64,000 nucleotides of DNA. Source: Propioniferax innocua (GTDB taxonomy: Bacteria; Actinomycetota; Actinomycetes; Propionibacteriales; Propionibacteriaceae). The notes under the pieces were generated by a model. It was given only the letters and a program-made list of their open reading frames with translations. It was not told the DNA's origin and ran no database searches. This document shows, one piece after another, positions 24,949 through 33,745 of this stretch (the first letter of the stretch is position 1; each line of letters opens with the position of its first letter). Where the stretch lies: contig NZ_VFOR01000001.1 of NCBI RefSeq assembly GCF_006716235.1, positions 124,001 through 188,000 on the forward strand, given 5' to 3'. The translations under genes and the position numbers were made by a program.

Positions 24949-25878
24949 GGAATGGAGCGCCTCGAGGATGCGGTCGGCGCTTTTGCCGAGACCCAGGCGT
25001 CGAGACAGGGCTTCGAAAGCCTCGTGGTCGACGCAGCCTGTGCGACTCCCACCTGTTCGGCCCGAGAGCCCCTTGGCGTCCCGGACCACGGTGATGACCT
25101 TCTCCGCTGCCCGCAGGTGGTCGGCGGCGTCTTTGATGCGCTCACGTTGCGACTTCGTGAGGCCCGTGGCATCGGGATCGGCAGCCGCGGTGAGGATCGC
25201 GTCGAGTGAGCCGAACCGGTCGAGGAGCTGTGCGGCTGTCTTCTCCCCGATTCCGCGGACGCCGGCGATCCCGTCGCTCGGGTCACCGCGGAGAGCAGCG
25301 AGCGCCACATACTGACCGGGATCCACCAGGTGCTTGGCTCGGACGGCCGCGGCGTCGAATATCTCCTTCTTCTTGACGCCACCTGCGATCCACACCACCT
25401 GCACGCGGCGTTCATCATCGACGAGCTGCATCAGATCCCGATCGCCGGTCACCACGAGCGTTCCGGCGTCATCGTGGGCGGCGAGCGAGGCGATGACATC
25501 GTCAGCCTCCAGACCGGGAACCCCGATCACCGGGAAGCCGAGTGCTTCCAGTGCCTCTCTGATCCATGGAATCTGACGGGCGAGATCGTCGGGAACCTGC
25601 TCCTCGGCGATTCCTTCGCCGTCGGATGCCACGCGATGAGTCTTGTAGCTGGGCAGTAGATCCACACGCCACTGCGGACGCCAGTCCTCATCCCAACAAC
25701 AGATCACCTCGCCGGGTGCGAGATCGGTGATCAGATTGGCCAGGAGGTCAAGCACCCCTCGGACGGCATTCACCGGGTGACCGTCCGGAGTCCGGATGCT
25801 GTCCGGAACGCCGTGGAAGGCCCGAAAATACAGATAGGACGTGTCCACGAGCATGCGGTCTCCGCGCGTCTCACTCAT
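24946..25878 (-). CDS. 5'-3' exonuclease (Pol I N-domain type)
   Basis: A 310-residue flap-nuclease-type exonuclease, homologous to the N-terminal domain of DNA polymerase I. Metal-binding acidic motifs are visible: MLVDTSYLYFRAFHG at the start, CCWDEDWRPQWR, LEADDVIAS, TGDRDLMQLV, and the helix-hairpin-helix region GDPSDGIAGVRGIGEKTA. Stand-alone enzymes of this kind are common in actinobacteria and act in repair and RNA primer removal. It is divergent from an Lrp gene. Its stop is in a repeat tract. Confidence 0.92.
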   Translation of the reverse strand: MSETRGDRMLVDTSYLYFRAFHGVPDSIRTPDGHPVNAVRGVLDLLANLITDLAPGEVICCWDEDWRPQWRVDLLPSYKTHRVASDGEGIAEEQVPDDLARQIPWIREALEALGFPVIGVPGLEADDVIASLAAHDDAGTLVVTGDRDLMQLVDDERRVQVVWIAGGVKKKEIFDAAAVRAKHLVDPGQYVALAALRGDPSDGIAGVRGIGEKTAAQLLDRFGSLDAILTAAADPDATGLTKSQRERIKDAADHLRAAEKVITVVRDAKGLSGRTGGSRTGCVDHEAFEALSRRLGLGKSADRILEALHS

Positions 25879-25926
25879 ATGAGAAGAATACGTCCAGTAC
25901 GAGGAAGTGACTGGCAGGATGGCGTA

Positions 25927-26487
25927 ATGGAAGAAATCGATCGGGAGATCCTGAATCTCCTTGCCGCTGAAGGCCGTATGTCTTTCACCGACATCGGCAA
26001 ACGCACGGGATTGTCGACATCAGCCGCACAGCAGCGGGTGCGTCGGCTGGAACGACGCGGCGTGATAACCGGGTATCGTGCACTCGTCGACGCTGACGCA
26101 GTGGACCGTGGCATCACCGCCTTCGTCCAGGCGGAGCCACTGGATCATGACGGTCGTCTGGGAGAACCGAAGTCACTCGAGGGGATCGACGGGATCGTGT
26201 CGTGCTGGAACACGGCCGGGCCCGCGAGCTTTTTGATGCGCGTGCAGGTTCCCTCCACGGCGGCGTTGCAGGAGGTCCTGAATCGCATCAGGACCGAGGC
26301 GCTCATGAGTACGCATACGATGCTGGTGTTGGAGACGGTGTTCGAGGACCGTCCCCTGTGGTCCAAGTCCGGTGATGCCCTCACCGAGTCCCCGGTGGAT
26401 GACTCGGGTGCGGCGGTGCCGCATGCCGAGGCGCAGGGCACTGGACGCAAGAAGCAGCGACACAAGAAGGAGAACGACAAGTCGTGA
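25927..26487 (+). CDS. Lrp/AsnC-family transcriptional regulator
   Basis: A 186-residue regulator with an N-terminal winged HTH (EEIDREILNLLAAEGRMSFTD and following, residues 1-60) and a RAM ligand domain (residues about 70-145). The tail from about 150 is polar and lysine-rich (GRKKQRHKKENDK), longer than usual. The ATG at 25927 begins exactly at the conserved domain. It overlaps the amidohydrolase gene by 4 bases, so it may sense a metabolite handled by that enzyme. Confidence 0.9.
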   Translation: MEEIDREILNLLAAEGRMSFTDIGKRTGLSTSAAQQRVRRLERRGVITGYRALVDADAVDRGITAFVQAEPLDHDGRLGEPKSLEGIDGIVSCWNTAGPASFLMRVQVPSTAALQEVLNRIRTEALMSTHTMLVLETVFEDRPLWSKSGDALTESPVDDSGAAVPHAEAQGTGRKKQRHKKENDKS

Positions 26488-28040
26488 TCGTCCTGACCGG
26501 GTGCACTCTGGCTGGTATCGGCCCTGCGGCACTGGCCATCGATGGAGGCCGCATCGCGTGGGTCGGAGATCCGGCCAAAGCGGTGACTCTCGGTGCCCCG
26601 GTCATCGATCTGGAGGCGCGACTCGGCCCCACCCTGGTGGCCCCGGCCTTCGTGGATGCGCACGCCCACATCCTGTTGACGGGCCGTGGTCTTGCGGGAG
26701 TTCGCTGCGATGATGTGACCTCAGCAGCCGAGCTCCTGGCACGGGTGGCCCAGCGCAGGGAGGAGGAGTCGGGCGGCATCATCACCGGGCAGGGCTGGGA
26801 CGACTTCGACTGGCCGGAGGGACGCCCACCCACGATGGCCGAGCTTGACCGGGCCGCTGGCGACACACCGGTGATGCTGACGCGAGTCGAAGTGCATTCG
26901 GCGTTGGTGAACTCCGCTTTCGTCGACCGGGTGCCCGGGCTCCGTGATGCGGCCGGTTTCCAGAGTGACGGCTTCATCCGGCGTGATGCCTTCCATCTGG
27001 CGGGTGAGGGAGCATCGAAGCTCTACACGGCGTCACAGCGCAGCGCGCATGCGGGGTTGGCCATGGATGAGGCCCTTTCCTGCGGTATCGGGACGATCCA
27101 CGAGATGAGCGCTCCGCACCTGGGGCCGTGGGAGGATCTGACGCTGATCCGCAACGAGGCCGAACAGCGCAGGATGCGCGTCCCCCTGTATTGGGGGGAA
27201 CAAGCCGATGATGATCTGGTGGCCGAAGCGCTTCGATTCGGGGTGCGTGGTCTGGCCGGTGACCTCAACTGCGATGGAGCTTTGGGGTCACGCACGGCCT
27301 GTCTGTCGCACGGTTACCACGACGATCAGGACACCACCGGGTTCCGCTACATCGATCCAGAGCAGCTGGCCGAACACGTGATCGCATGCACCAAAGCCGG
27401 TCTTCAGGCCGGATTCCACTGCATCGGTGATGTGGGAGTGTCCTCCTCGGTGGAGTCCATGCGTCGTGCCGCCGACGCGCTGAGCCCTGAACTCGTGCGG
27501 CGTGCACGTCACCGCCTCGAACACGTGGAGATGGCCAGTGACGCCGACATCGCCACCATGGCCGAACTCGGCGTCATCGGCAGCATGCAGCCGATGTTCG
27601 ACGCCTGGTGGGGTGGCCCCGGGGGCCTGTATGACGACCGACTCGGTCCAGACCGTCCGGCTCTGGACCGTATCGGCTCCATGCAGCGTGCCGGTGTGCC
27701 GCTCGCGTTCGGCTCGGATGCGCCGGTGACGCCGTTCTCGGGATGGAAGGTGATTCGCGCGGCGGTCAATCATTGGCGAGAAGAGGAACGTGTCAACGTC
27801 GCCGAGGCGGTCCACGCCGCCACGGCCGGGGCCCACTTCGCCGGTTTCGAACCCGAATCCGCCGCCGGACTCGGCACTTTCCGCGTGGGGGCGCCGGCGG
27901 ACTTGGCCATCTGGACCGCGAATGACATGGAAGGGGCGTGGCCGGTGCTCGAGATGAACGCCATGCTGCCGACCTGTGCTGCCACGCTCGTGGCCGGACA
28001 TCCCGCATATGACGACCGCGGGATCTTCGCAGAGCGATGA
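26484..28040 (+). CDS. YtcJ-like metal-dependent amidohydrolase
   Basis: A 518-residue enzyme of the amidohydrolase-3 group. The metal-binding motif FVDAHAHILLTGRG is near residue 55, followed by the family motif GQGWDDFDWPEGR. Later motifs are HCIGDVG (His), RHRLEHVEM (His) and AFGSDAPVTPF (Asp). These are intracellular hydrolases of unknown substrate, related to N-substituted formamide deformylases. It starts with GTG overlapping the Lrp stop and ends overlapping lnt, so it sits inside a coupled operon. Confidence 0.9.
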   Translation: MIVLTGCTLAGIGPAALAIDGGRIAWVGDPAKAVTLGAPVIDLEARLGPTLVAPAFVDAHAHILLTGRGLAGVRCDDVTSAAELLARVAQRREEESGGIITGQGWDDFDWPEGRPPTMAELDRAAGDTPVMLTRVEVHSALVNSAFVDRVPGLRDAAGFQSDGFIRRDAFHLAGEGASKLYTASQRSAHAGLAMDEALSCGIGTIHEMSAPHLGPWEDLTLIRNEAEQRRMRVPLYWGEQADDDLVAEALRFGVRGLAGDLNCDGALGSRTACLSHGYHDDQDTTGFRYIDPEQLAEHVIACTKAGLQAGFHCIGDVGVSSSVESMRRAADALSPELVRRARHRLEHVEMASDADIATMAELGVIGSMQPMFDAWWGGPGGLYDDRLGPDRPALDRIGSMQRAGVPLAFGSDAPVTPFSGWKVIRAAVNHWREEERVNVAEAVHAATAGAHFAGFEPESAAGLGTFRVGAPADLAIWTANDMEGAWPVLEMNAMLPTCAATLVAGHPAYDDRGIFAER

Positions 28041-29620
28041 GTGAGTCACCGCGAAAAGGCCGCCGAGTGGGGCTGGGCGCGTGGTTGTTCGCTGCTGGAC
28101 TCGGCGGGCTCGCCGGTCTGGGTTTCGAGCCCACCGCCTGGTGGCCCTGCCACCTCATGGGTCTGGCTGGGCTGTTCGTGCGTCTGCGTGCTGCGAGCAC
28201 GTGGCGTCAGGCTGCCGGATGGGGGTATGCCTTCGGGTTCGGCATGAACTTGGTCTCCCTGTCCTGGTTGTCGAGTCTGCTGCCCGGCGCCGGTCCTGTG
28301 ATCGCGGTGGTCCTCGTCGCCTTCATGTCCACCTACTTCGCGCTGGTCGGTGTGGCGGCGCGGTGGGTCTGGCGTCTGCCGTGGCCGGTGGTGGGACTGG
28401 CATCGGTCTGGGTTGCGGGGGAGTGGCTCTATTCACGATTCCCGTTCGGGGGGTTCGGGTGGACGCGAACCGCCTACACCATGGTCGACTCTCCCCTGGA
28501 TGGCTGGTTGCCACTGGTGTCGGTGGCCGGAGTCTCCGGACTGGCCGCGCTGGTCTCGGCGCTCGCGGCGTGGGCGTGGGGGCGACGTCGAGAGCTTTCT
28601 GAGCATCGTGTCGCCGTGATCGCGGCCGCGACCACGATCGTTGCCCTGGGGACGGGCGGCTTGGTGCTGCGGGGGGCCGATCTGGTTCCGGAGCATTCGG
28701 AGGAATTGACCATCGGCATGGTGCAGGGCAATGTCGACGGCGTGGGTGTCGGCGGCATGGGACGCGCCCGCTCGGTGACCAACAACCACTACTCCGAGAC
28801 CGTCACGTTGATGGCGAAGGCTCGGGCCGGCGAGGCCGCCGGACCAGACTTCGTGCTGTGGCCGGAGAACTCCACCGATGTGGATCCGATCGAGGATCTG
28901 CAGACTCGACGCCTTGTGCAGTCCGCAGCGGAGGTGGCGGACGTGCCGATCCTGGTGGGTGCTGTCACGCGGGGGCCCGGCACCGATGAGCGTCAGACCA
29001 CGGCCCTGTGGTGGATGCCCGATGGGCGGGTCACCGACAGCTATCACAAGAGGAATCTGGTTCCCTTCGGTGAGTACATTCCCTTTCGTGACCGGTTGCT
29101 CCCCCTGATTCCTCTGCTGGAACTCGTGGGAGCGCAGTCGATCCCCGGTACCTCTCCCGGAGTGGTGGACGCCGAACTGGCTGATGGACGTCGGGTCGCG
29201 GTCGGAGACGTGATCTGTTTCGAGCTGGCCTATGACGACACCGTGCGTGAGGCCGTCGCGGGTTCGCAGGTGCTGGTGGTGCAGTCCAACAACGCCACCT
29301 ATCGGGGCACACCACAGATCGATCAACAGTTCGCGATCACTCGGGTCAGGGCGATGGAGGCCCGACGCGAGGTGGTCGTCGCCACCACGAATTCGGTGTC
29401 GGGACACATCGATCACCGGGGGCGGGTCCTGGACCGCACCCAGGAGATGCAGGCGGCGTCGGCGTCCTACACGGTTTCCCTCCGGGACACGACCACACCT
29501 GCCACGCGGTTCGGTGGAGTGATTGAAGCAGTTCTCACGGTCTTGGGGGCGCTGTCCTGTGGACTCGGCGCGTTGGCTGCATGGCGCCGTGACGGGGCTG
29601 GCACAATGGGAGGTCCGTGA
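28037..29620 (+). CDS. lnt: Apolipoprotein N-acyltransferase
   Basis: A 527-residue membrane enzyme that adds the third acyl chain to lipoproteins. About seven hydrophobic segments occupy residues 10-215. The nitrilase domain has the catalytic triad in place: Glu277 in LWPENS, Lys338 in YHKRNLVPFGEY and Cys394 in VICFELAYDD. It overlaps the amidohydrolase by 4 bases and precedes the mannosyltransferase. In mycobacteria lnt and ppm1 are fused or adjacent (the Ppm1 locus), so this arrangement fits an actinobacterium. Confidence 0.95.
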   Translation: MSESPRKGRRVGLGAWLFAAGLGGLAGLGFEPTAWWPCHLMGLAGLFVRLRAASTWRQAAGWGYAFGFGMNLVSLSWLSSLLPGAGPVIAVVLVAFMSTYFALVGVAARWVWRLPWPVVGLASVWVAGEWLYSRFPFGGFGWTRTAYTMVDSPLDGWLPLVSVAGVSGLAALVSALAAWAWGRRRELSEHRVAVIAAATTIVALGTGGLVLRGADLVPEHSEELTIGMVQGNVDGVGVGGMGRARSVTNNHYSETVTLMAKARAGEAAGPDFVLWPENSTDVDPIEDLQTRRLVQSAAEVADVPILVGAVTRGPGTDERQTTALWWMPDGRVTDSYHKRNLVPFGEYIPFRDRLLPLIPLLELVGAQSIPGTSPGVVDAELADGRRVAVGDVICFELAYDDTVREAVAGSQVLVVQSNNATYRGTPQIDQQFAITRVRAMEARREVVVATTNSVSGHIDHRGRVLDRTQEMQAASASYTVSLRDTTTPATRFGGVIEAVLTVLGALSCGLGALAAWRRDGAGTMGGP

Positions 29621-29712
29621 GACCGCGCGGATGCTTCATGGCATTCGCCGTACCCCAGTAGACCGATCCCCAGCGGTCGAGCCCGAAGGGTTCGACGAGG
29701 AAGAAGGCAGCA

Positions 29713-30501
29713 GTGGACGAGACACTCACCACAACCGACAGCGACACCACGACGGAGTCGCCCCTGGGCACCGTGCTCGTCATCATCCCGACCTTCAACG
29801 AGCGGGAGAACATCCCGCTCATCACTGCGAGGCTGCGGGCAGCGGTGCCCAACGCCCACATCCTCGTGGCCGATGACAACTCGCCCGACGGCACCGGTGA
29901 GATCGCCGACGAGCTCGCCGAGAACGACGAGAACGTGCATGTGCTGCACCGTGAGGGCAAGCAGGGCCTCGGTGCGGCCTACATCGCCGGATTTGCCTGG
30001 GGCCTGGAGAACGGTTACGGCGTCCTCGTGGAGCACGACGCCGACGGCTCGCACCAGCCCGAGCAGCTGCCCGATCTGCTGGCCGCGCTCGAGAACGCCG
30101 ACATGGTGAAGGGCTCGCGCTATGTCAAGGGCGGTTCGACGGTGAACTGGCCCAAGTACCGCGAGATGATCTCGCGTTGCGGAGGCCTGTGGACGTGGAT
30201 CTGCCTCGGCATCAACATCAAGGATCCGACGGGTGGCTTCAACGCCTTCCGCGCCGCAACGCTCCGTGCCATCGACTTCGAATCGGTCCAGTCCGCCGGC
30301 TACTGCTTCCAGATCGACCTCACCTGGCGCACCATCAGCCGAGGAATGAAGGTCGTCGAGGTTCCGATCGAATTCAAGGAGCGTGAGTTCGGCACCTCGA
30401 AGATGAACCAGTCGATCATCCTCGAGGCCTTCTGGCAGGTCGCCAAGTGGGGTGCCGAGCATCGCGTCAAGCAGATCAAGGGCCTGTTCAAGCGTCGCTG
30501 A
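29713..30501 (+). CDS. Polyprenyl-phosphate mannosyltransferase (GT2)
   Basis: A 262-residue glycosyltransferase family 2 enzyme that transfers mannose from GDP-mannose to polyprenyl phosphate, feeding lipoglycan and protein mannosylation at the membrane. Motifs: IPTFNERENIP, VADDNSPDGTGEIAD (nucleotide-sugar and metal), EHDADGSHQPEQ (DxD-like), GSRYVKGGSTVNWP and the late QID...W region. It follows lnt after 92 bases and overlaps fxsA by one base. GTG at 29713 is the start, preceded by GAGGAAG. This is the Ppm1/Dpm1-like enzyme. Confidence 0.93.
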   Translation: MDETLTTTDSDTTTESPLGTVLVIIPTFNERENIPLITARLRAAVPNAHILVADDNSPDGTGEIADELAENDENVHVLHREGKQGLGAAYIAGFAWGLENGYGVLVEHDADGSHQPEQLPDLLAALENADMVKGSRYVKGGSTVNWPKYREMISRCGGLWTWICLGINIKDPTGGFNAFRAATLRAIDFESVQSAGYCFQIDLTWRTISRGMKVVEVPIEFKEREFGTSKMNQSIILEAFWQVAKWGAEHRVKQIKGLFKRR

Positions 30502-31043
30502 TGAATTCAGCAGATCAGCACCGGACGCCGCCACGTCGCCCGTGGGTCATCCCTGCGGTGCTCGTGGCGATGGTGGGTATGCCCATCATCGAGATCTGGG
30601 CACTCATCCGGATCGGTGGTTGGATCGGTTTTTGGCCCACACTGTTGGTGATCCTCGTGCTCACCGGTGTCGGCGGATGGCTGATCTCACGTGAGGGACG
30701 CAAGGCTTGGCGTGCCCTGAGCGACGCGGTCTCCCGCGGCATGGATCCGGGGCCGGAACTCACCGATGCCGTGCTGGTGCTGCTTGGCGGAATCCTGCTG
30801 CTCCTGCCGGGGTTCCTGACCGATGTGGTCGCGCTCGTCTTCCTGCTGCCGTTCACTCGGGCCCTGCCGCGGCTGTGGCTTCGGAAGCTGACGCGACGCT
30901 CGGGGTGGAAGACCACCACGGGCTTTCGTGGCGGCACGGTGATCACCGGGGAAACAGCCGATCCCACATATGAGCACGGTGGGGCGGACGCTGCCGGCAC
31001 CGTGATCGAGGGCGAGATAGAACCACCTCATCGGGAACCCTGA
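30501..31043 (+). CDS. fxsA: FxsA-family membrane protein
   Basis: A 180-residue protein with three or four membrane segments. The family motif IGFWPTLLVILVLTGVGGWL and LLLLPGFLTDVVALVFLLPF (shown in two parts) are typical of FxsA, known in E. coli as a suppressor of F exclusion of phage T7 but of unknown general role. It starts at TGATG with the mannosyltransferase stop. A C-terminal acidic tail of about 45 residues is cytoplasmic. A strong hairpin terminates the operon. Confidence 0.92.
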   Translation: MNSADQHRTPPRRPWVIPAVLVAMVGMPIIEIWALIRIGGWIGFWPTLLVILVLTGVGGWLISREGRKAWRALSDAVSRGMDPGPELTDAVLVLLGGILLLLPGFLTDVVALVFLLPFTRALPRLWLRKLTRRSGWKTTTGFRGGTVITGETADPTYEHGGADAAGTVIEGEIEPPHREP

Positions 31044-31073
31044 GTGGAGCAAGATTCCTGACCAGAGCTGATC

Positions 31074-31104
31074 CGCCCCGCTCGTGTGCTTCACGAGCGG
31101 GGCG
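31074..31104. terminator. Bidirectional terminator between fxsA and rbpA
   Basis: CGCCCCGCTCGTG-TGCTT-CACGAGCGGGGCG is a 13-base perfect stem between convergent genes. No strong T-tract follows on either strand. Confidence 0.75.
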
Positions 31105-31127
31105 AGTCGTGTCCGTCGAGTGTGGTG

Positions 31128-31460
31128 TCAGCCCTTCTGACGCAGGGTGTCGATCCGCTCGGCGAGGAGCTCCTCGAGCTCGGGGATCGAACGCCGTTCA
31201 CGCAGCATGTCCCAGTGAGTGCGCTGCGGCTTGGTCTCCTTCACGACCTTCGGAACACCATCGGAGCGTTCCGATTCACGGCCGCACCGCGGGCATTCCC
31301 ACAGAGTCGGCAGCTCGGCCTCCTCCGAGAACACCTTCGTGAAGTGATGCCCCAGGGGGCAGTCGAATCCGATCTCCTGCCGGGGCGCGAATTCCACACT
31401 CGTCTCGTCCTCGAAGCTCTTGGCTCCGAGACCGCTACCTCGCAACGTACGATCAGCCAT
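31128..31460 (-). CDS. rbpA: RNA polymerase-binding protein RbpA
   Basis: A 110-residue actinobacteria-specific activator that binds RNA polymerase and the principal sigma factor. It begins MADRTLRGSGLGAKSFEDE, the conserved RbpA N-terminus, then a zinc-ribbon-like CPLGHHFTKVF with CPRC, and a C-terminal sigma-interacting helix (THWDMLRERRSIPELEELL). The order lnt - mannosyltransferase - fxsA - rbpA is a known actinobacterial block and supports the lineage call. Confidence 0.96.
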   Translation of the reverse strand: MADRTLRGSGLGAKSFEDETSVEFAPRQEIGFDCPLGHHFTKVFSEEAELPTLWECPRCGRESERSDGVPKVVKETKPQRTHWDMLRERRSIPELEELLAERIDTLRQKG

Positions 31461-31535
31461 GGTCTACCTCCTCGACAGGAGAACAGCGCAGAAGTCGCAA
31501 CTGTTCCGACCCGACCCAGAGTAACAACCATGTTC

Positions 31536-32357
31536 TCACCACAGGCCGCGGGCGCTCAACACATCCTTCAACACATCGGGCCGGTCGGTGACCAGACCGT
31601 CGACGCCGAGGTCGATGAGCCGCTCCATTTCGGCGCGTTCGTTGATCGTCCACACATGTACGTGCTGGCCCATGCGATGGGCACGATCCACGAAACGCTC
31701 GGTGACGATCGAGACACGGCGACCCCGGACCGTGTGGTGAATGGGTACCTGGAAAGCCTGGCCGTGGGCGCGGAACCGGTGAGGGAGCACCGGGAAGAAA
31801 GCTGTTCGGGCGACGCCGGGAGGAGCCACCGAGGTGGCCACGCGCGTACCCATGCGGCGCCGGAACGCGTCGATCGATCGGGTGTGAAAGGAGCCGACGC
31901 ACACCCGGTCATGAGCGCGATGGTGCTCGATCAAGCGGGCCAGGGGTTCAATCGCCCCGGGTGCCTTGATGTCGATGTTGAACCGGCACTCGGGAAATGA
32001 CTCGAGGAGTTCGTCCATCAACGGGATGCCTTCTGCCTCACCGTTGGGGCGGAGAATGCGTGCGGCACGGGCCGTGGCCCAGGGTGTCTCGGCAATGGCG
32101 CCCCGTTGGTCGGTGACGCGGTCCAGATGCGTGTCGTGAAACGCGACGAGAACCCCGTCAGAGGTCGCGTGCACATCGGTCTCGAGCCATCGGTAGCCAA
32201 GACTCACCGCATTGGCGAAGGCCGCCACCGTGTTCTCGATGCCCTCATTGTCTGCCAGGAGAGTTCCACCGCGATGAGCCAGTGCGATGAACGGGGCATC
32301 GAAGTAGGGGTGGGTCGTTGCAGGGGAAGGGCTGGGACGGTCCGGGGCGGCTCGCAT
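31536..32357 (-). CDS. Glycerophosphodiester phosphodiesterase
   Basis: A 273-residue TIM-barrel hydrolase that releases glycerol-3-phosphate from glycerophosphodiesters. The HRGG motif (LAHRGGTLLADNEGIENTVAAF) and LETDVHATSDGVLVAFHD carry the metal and catalytic residues (His, Glu, Asp, His), and the C-terminal VWTINERAEM is a family feature. No signal peptide is evident, so it is probably cytoplasmic. It is followed downstream by rbpA, 75 bases away, and preceded by a small membrane protein gene. Confidence 0.93.
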   Translation of the reverse strand: MRAAPDRPSPSPATTHPYFDAPFIALAHRGGTLLADNEGIENTVAAFANAVSLGYRWLETDVHATSDGVLVAFHDTHLDRVTDQRGAIAETPWATARAARILRPNGEAEGIPLMDELLESFPECRFNIDIKAPGAIEPLARLIEHHRAHDRVCVGSFHTRSIDAFRRRMGTRVATSVAPPGVARTAFFPVLPHRFRAHGQAFQVPIHHTVRGRRVSIVTERFVDRAHRMGQHVHVWTINERAEMERLIDLGVDGLVTDRPDVLKDVLSARGLW

Positions 32358-32393
32358 ACCTCGAGTATGCCGAGGCCGGCCATCGGCTGCGAA

Positions 32394-32816
32394 TCACTCC
32401 ACGTGAGGGAGCAGACGCAGAGCGTCGATCATCTTCTGGGGAAGCCACGTGGGGATCCCACTCCAGCTGAGCCAGGCCCAGATACCCAGCCAGGCGACGA
32501 CGACCACCACGACCCAGAACAGGTACCGCAGCCATCTGGGCCAGGCGAGGTAATGGTCGAACAGGCGACGGAAGAAGGACCACAGGCGATGCGCCCAGTG
32601 GAACTCGGTGGCGAGCACCGCGATGCCGCCGAGGAACAACGGTATGCCACCGGGGCCCGGAAGCGGCCCCAACGCCATTGCCGTCAGCATCAACCCACCA
32701 CCCAGAACGGCGATGAGGACCTTGCGCACTGGCGTGGGCATGCGTCGGAAGCGGCCGCCACGCTGCGCGGCCGCATCATGAGCGTGGGTGTTCTCCCGCT
32801 GCGGTGCGGTCTGCAT
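32394..32816 (-). CDS. PGPGW-type small membrane protein (TIGR02611-like)
   Basis: A 140-residue protein with a polar N-terminus and two to three hydrophobic segments: VLIAVLGGGLMLTAMALG, then LPGPGGIPLFLGGIAVLATE, which carries the PGPG turn, and WLRYLFWVVVVVVAWLGIWAWL. The pattern fits the actinobacterial PGPGW membrane family, whose function is unknown. It precedes the GDPD gene in the same direction by 36 bases and is divergent from pdxY. Confidence 0.8.
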   Translation of the reverse strand: MQTAPQRENTHAHDAAAQRGGRFRRMPTPVRKVLIAVLGGGLMLTAMALGPLPGPGGIPLFLGGIAVLATEFHWAHRLWSFFRRLFDHYLAWPRWLRYLFWVVVVVVAWLGIWAWLSWSGIPTWLPQKMIDALRLLPHVE

Positions 32817-32866
32817 ACCCAGAGGTTACGTGACTGCATACAGGCGCGCGTGGCATCATCGCGCGG

Positions 32867-33718
32867 GTGACCACCGTTCTTTCCATCCAGTCCCACGTCG
32901 CCTACGGCCATGCCGGCAACTCCGCAGCGGTGTTTCCACTGCAACGCAGGGGAGTCGATGTATGGCCGGTGCACACGGTGTGCTTCTCGAACCACACCGG
33001 CTACGAGGACTGGGCCGGCCCCCTGCTTCCGGCGGGGGAGATCTCCGAGATCATCGACGGCATCGATCGGCGTGGTGGGCTCGCTCGACTCGACGCGGTG
33101 CTCTCGGGCTATCAGGGCGGTGAGGATGTCGGCGCGAGCATCGTGCGAGCGGTGGACCTGGCCAAGGAACGTAATCCCGCCGCCTTGTACTGCTGCGACC
33201 CGGTCATGGGGGATGTGGGAGCCGGGTTCTATGTGGGCCCCGGCATTCCGGAGTTCCTCCGGGATCGCGTGGTGCCCCGGGCCGACATCGTAACTCCCAA
33301 CCACTTCGAACTCGAGTTCCTGGCCGGGCGATCCCTCACCCGGCTCGACGAGGTGCTCGAGGCGGCCGCCCACCTCCGGGATCAGGGGCCGTCGACGATC
33401 CTGGTGACGAGCGTCCGGACCACCGATGTCGCCGATCACGAAGTGGCGATGGTCGCCGTCGACGCAGAGGGCGCCTGGCGGGTGGTGACGCCGGCCTTCG
33501 ATCGGAACTTCACCGGATCGGGCGATCTGACCAGTGCCGTCTTCCTCAGCGAGATCCTGGCCGGGCACGAGCTGCGTGAGGCGCTGGGAACGACCGCCTC
33601 GGCGGTGTACGGGGTGCTGAAGGCGACGGTCGCCGCCGACAGCTCCGAACTGGTGCTGGTGGGAGCACAGGACGAGATCGCCCAGCCGGGGACGACCTTC
33701 GAGGTCACCGCGGTCTGA
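32867..33718 (+). CDS. pdxY: Pyridoxal kinase
   Basis: A 283-residue ribokinase-like enzyme that phosphorylates pyridoxal to make PLP. It begins with VLSIQSHVAYGHAGNSAAVFPLQ, the PdxY/PdxK substrate signature, read here as SIQSHVAYGHAGN. The segment CDPVMGD and the anion-hole-like FTGSGDLTSAVF near residue 210 are also typical. GTG at 32867 is the start. It stands alone, divergent from the PGPGW gene and convergent with the HTH-MurA gene. Confidence 0.93.
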   Translation: MTTVLSIQSHVAYGHAGNSAAVFPLQRRGVDVWPVHTVCFSNHTGYEDWAGPLLPAGEISEIIDGIDRRGGLARLDAVLSGYQGGEDVGASIVRAVDLAKERNPAALYCCDPVMGDVGAGFYVGPGIPEFLRDRVVPRADIVTPNHFELEFLAGRSLTRLDEVLEAAAHLRDQGPSTILVTSVRTTDVADHEVAMVAVDAEGAWRVVTPAFDRNFTGSGDLTSAVFLSEILAGHELREALGTTASAVYGVLKATVAADSSELVLVGAQDEIAQPGTTFEVTAV

Positions 33719-33745
33719 GCGATCCCGTCCGGGGCGTGGCCGGCG

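Noticed and set aside
31086-32000. 304-residue plus-strand frame over rbpA and GDPD
   Set aside because: Antisense to two well-identified genes.
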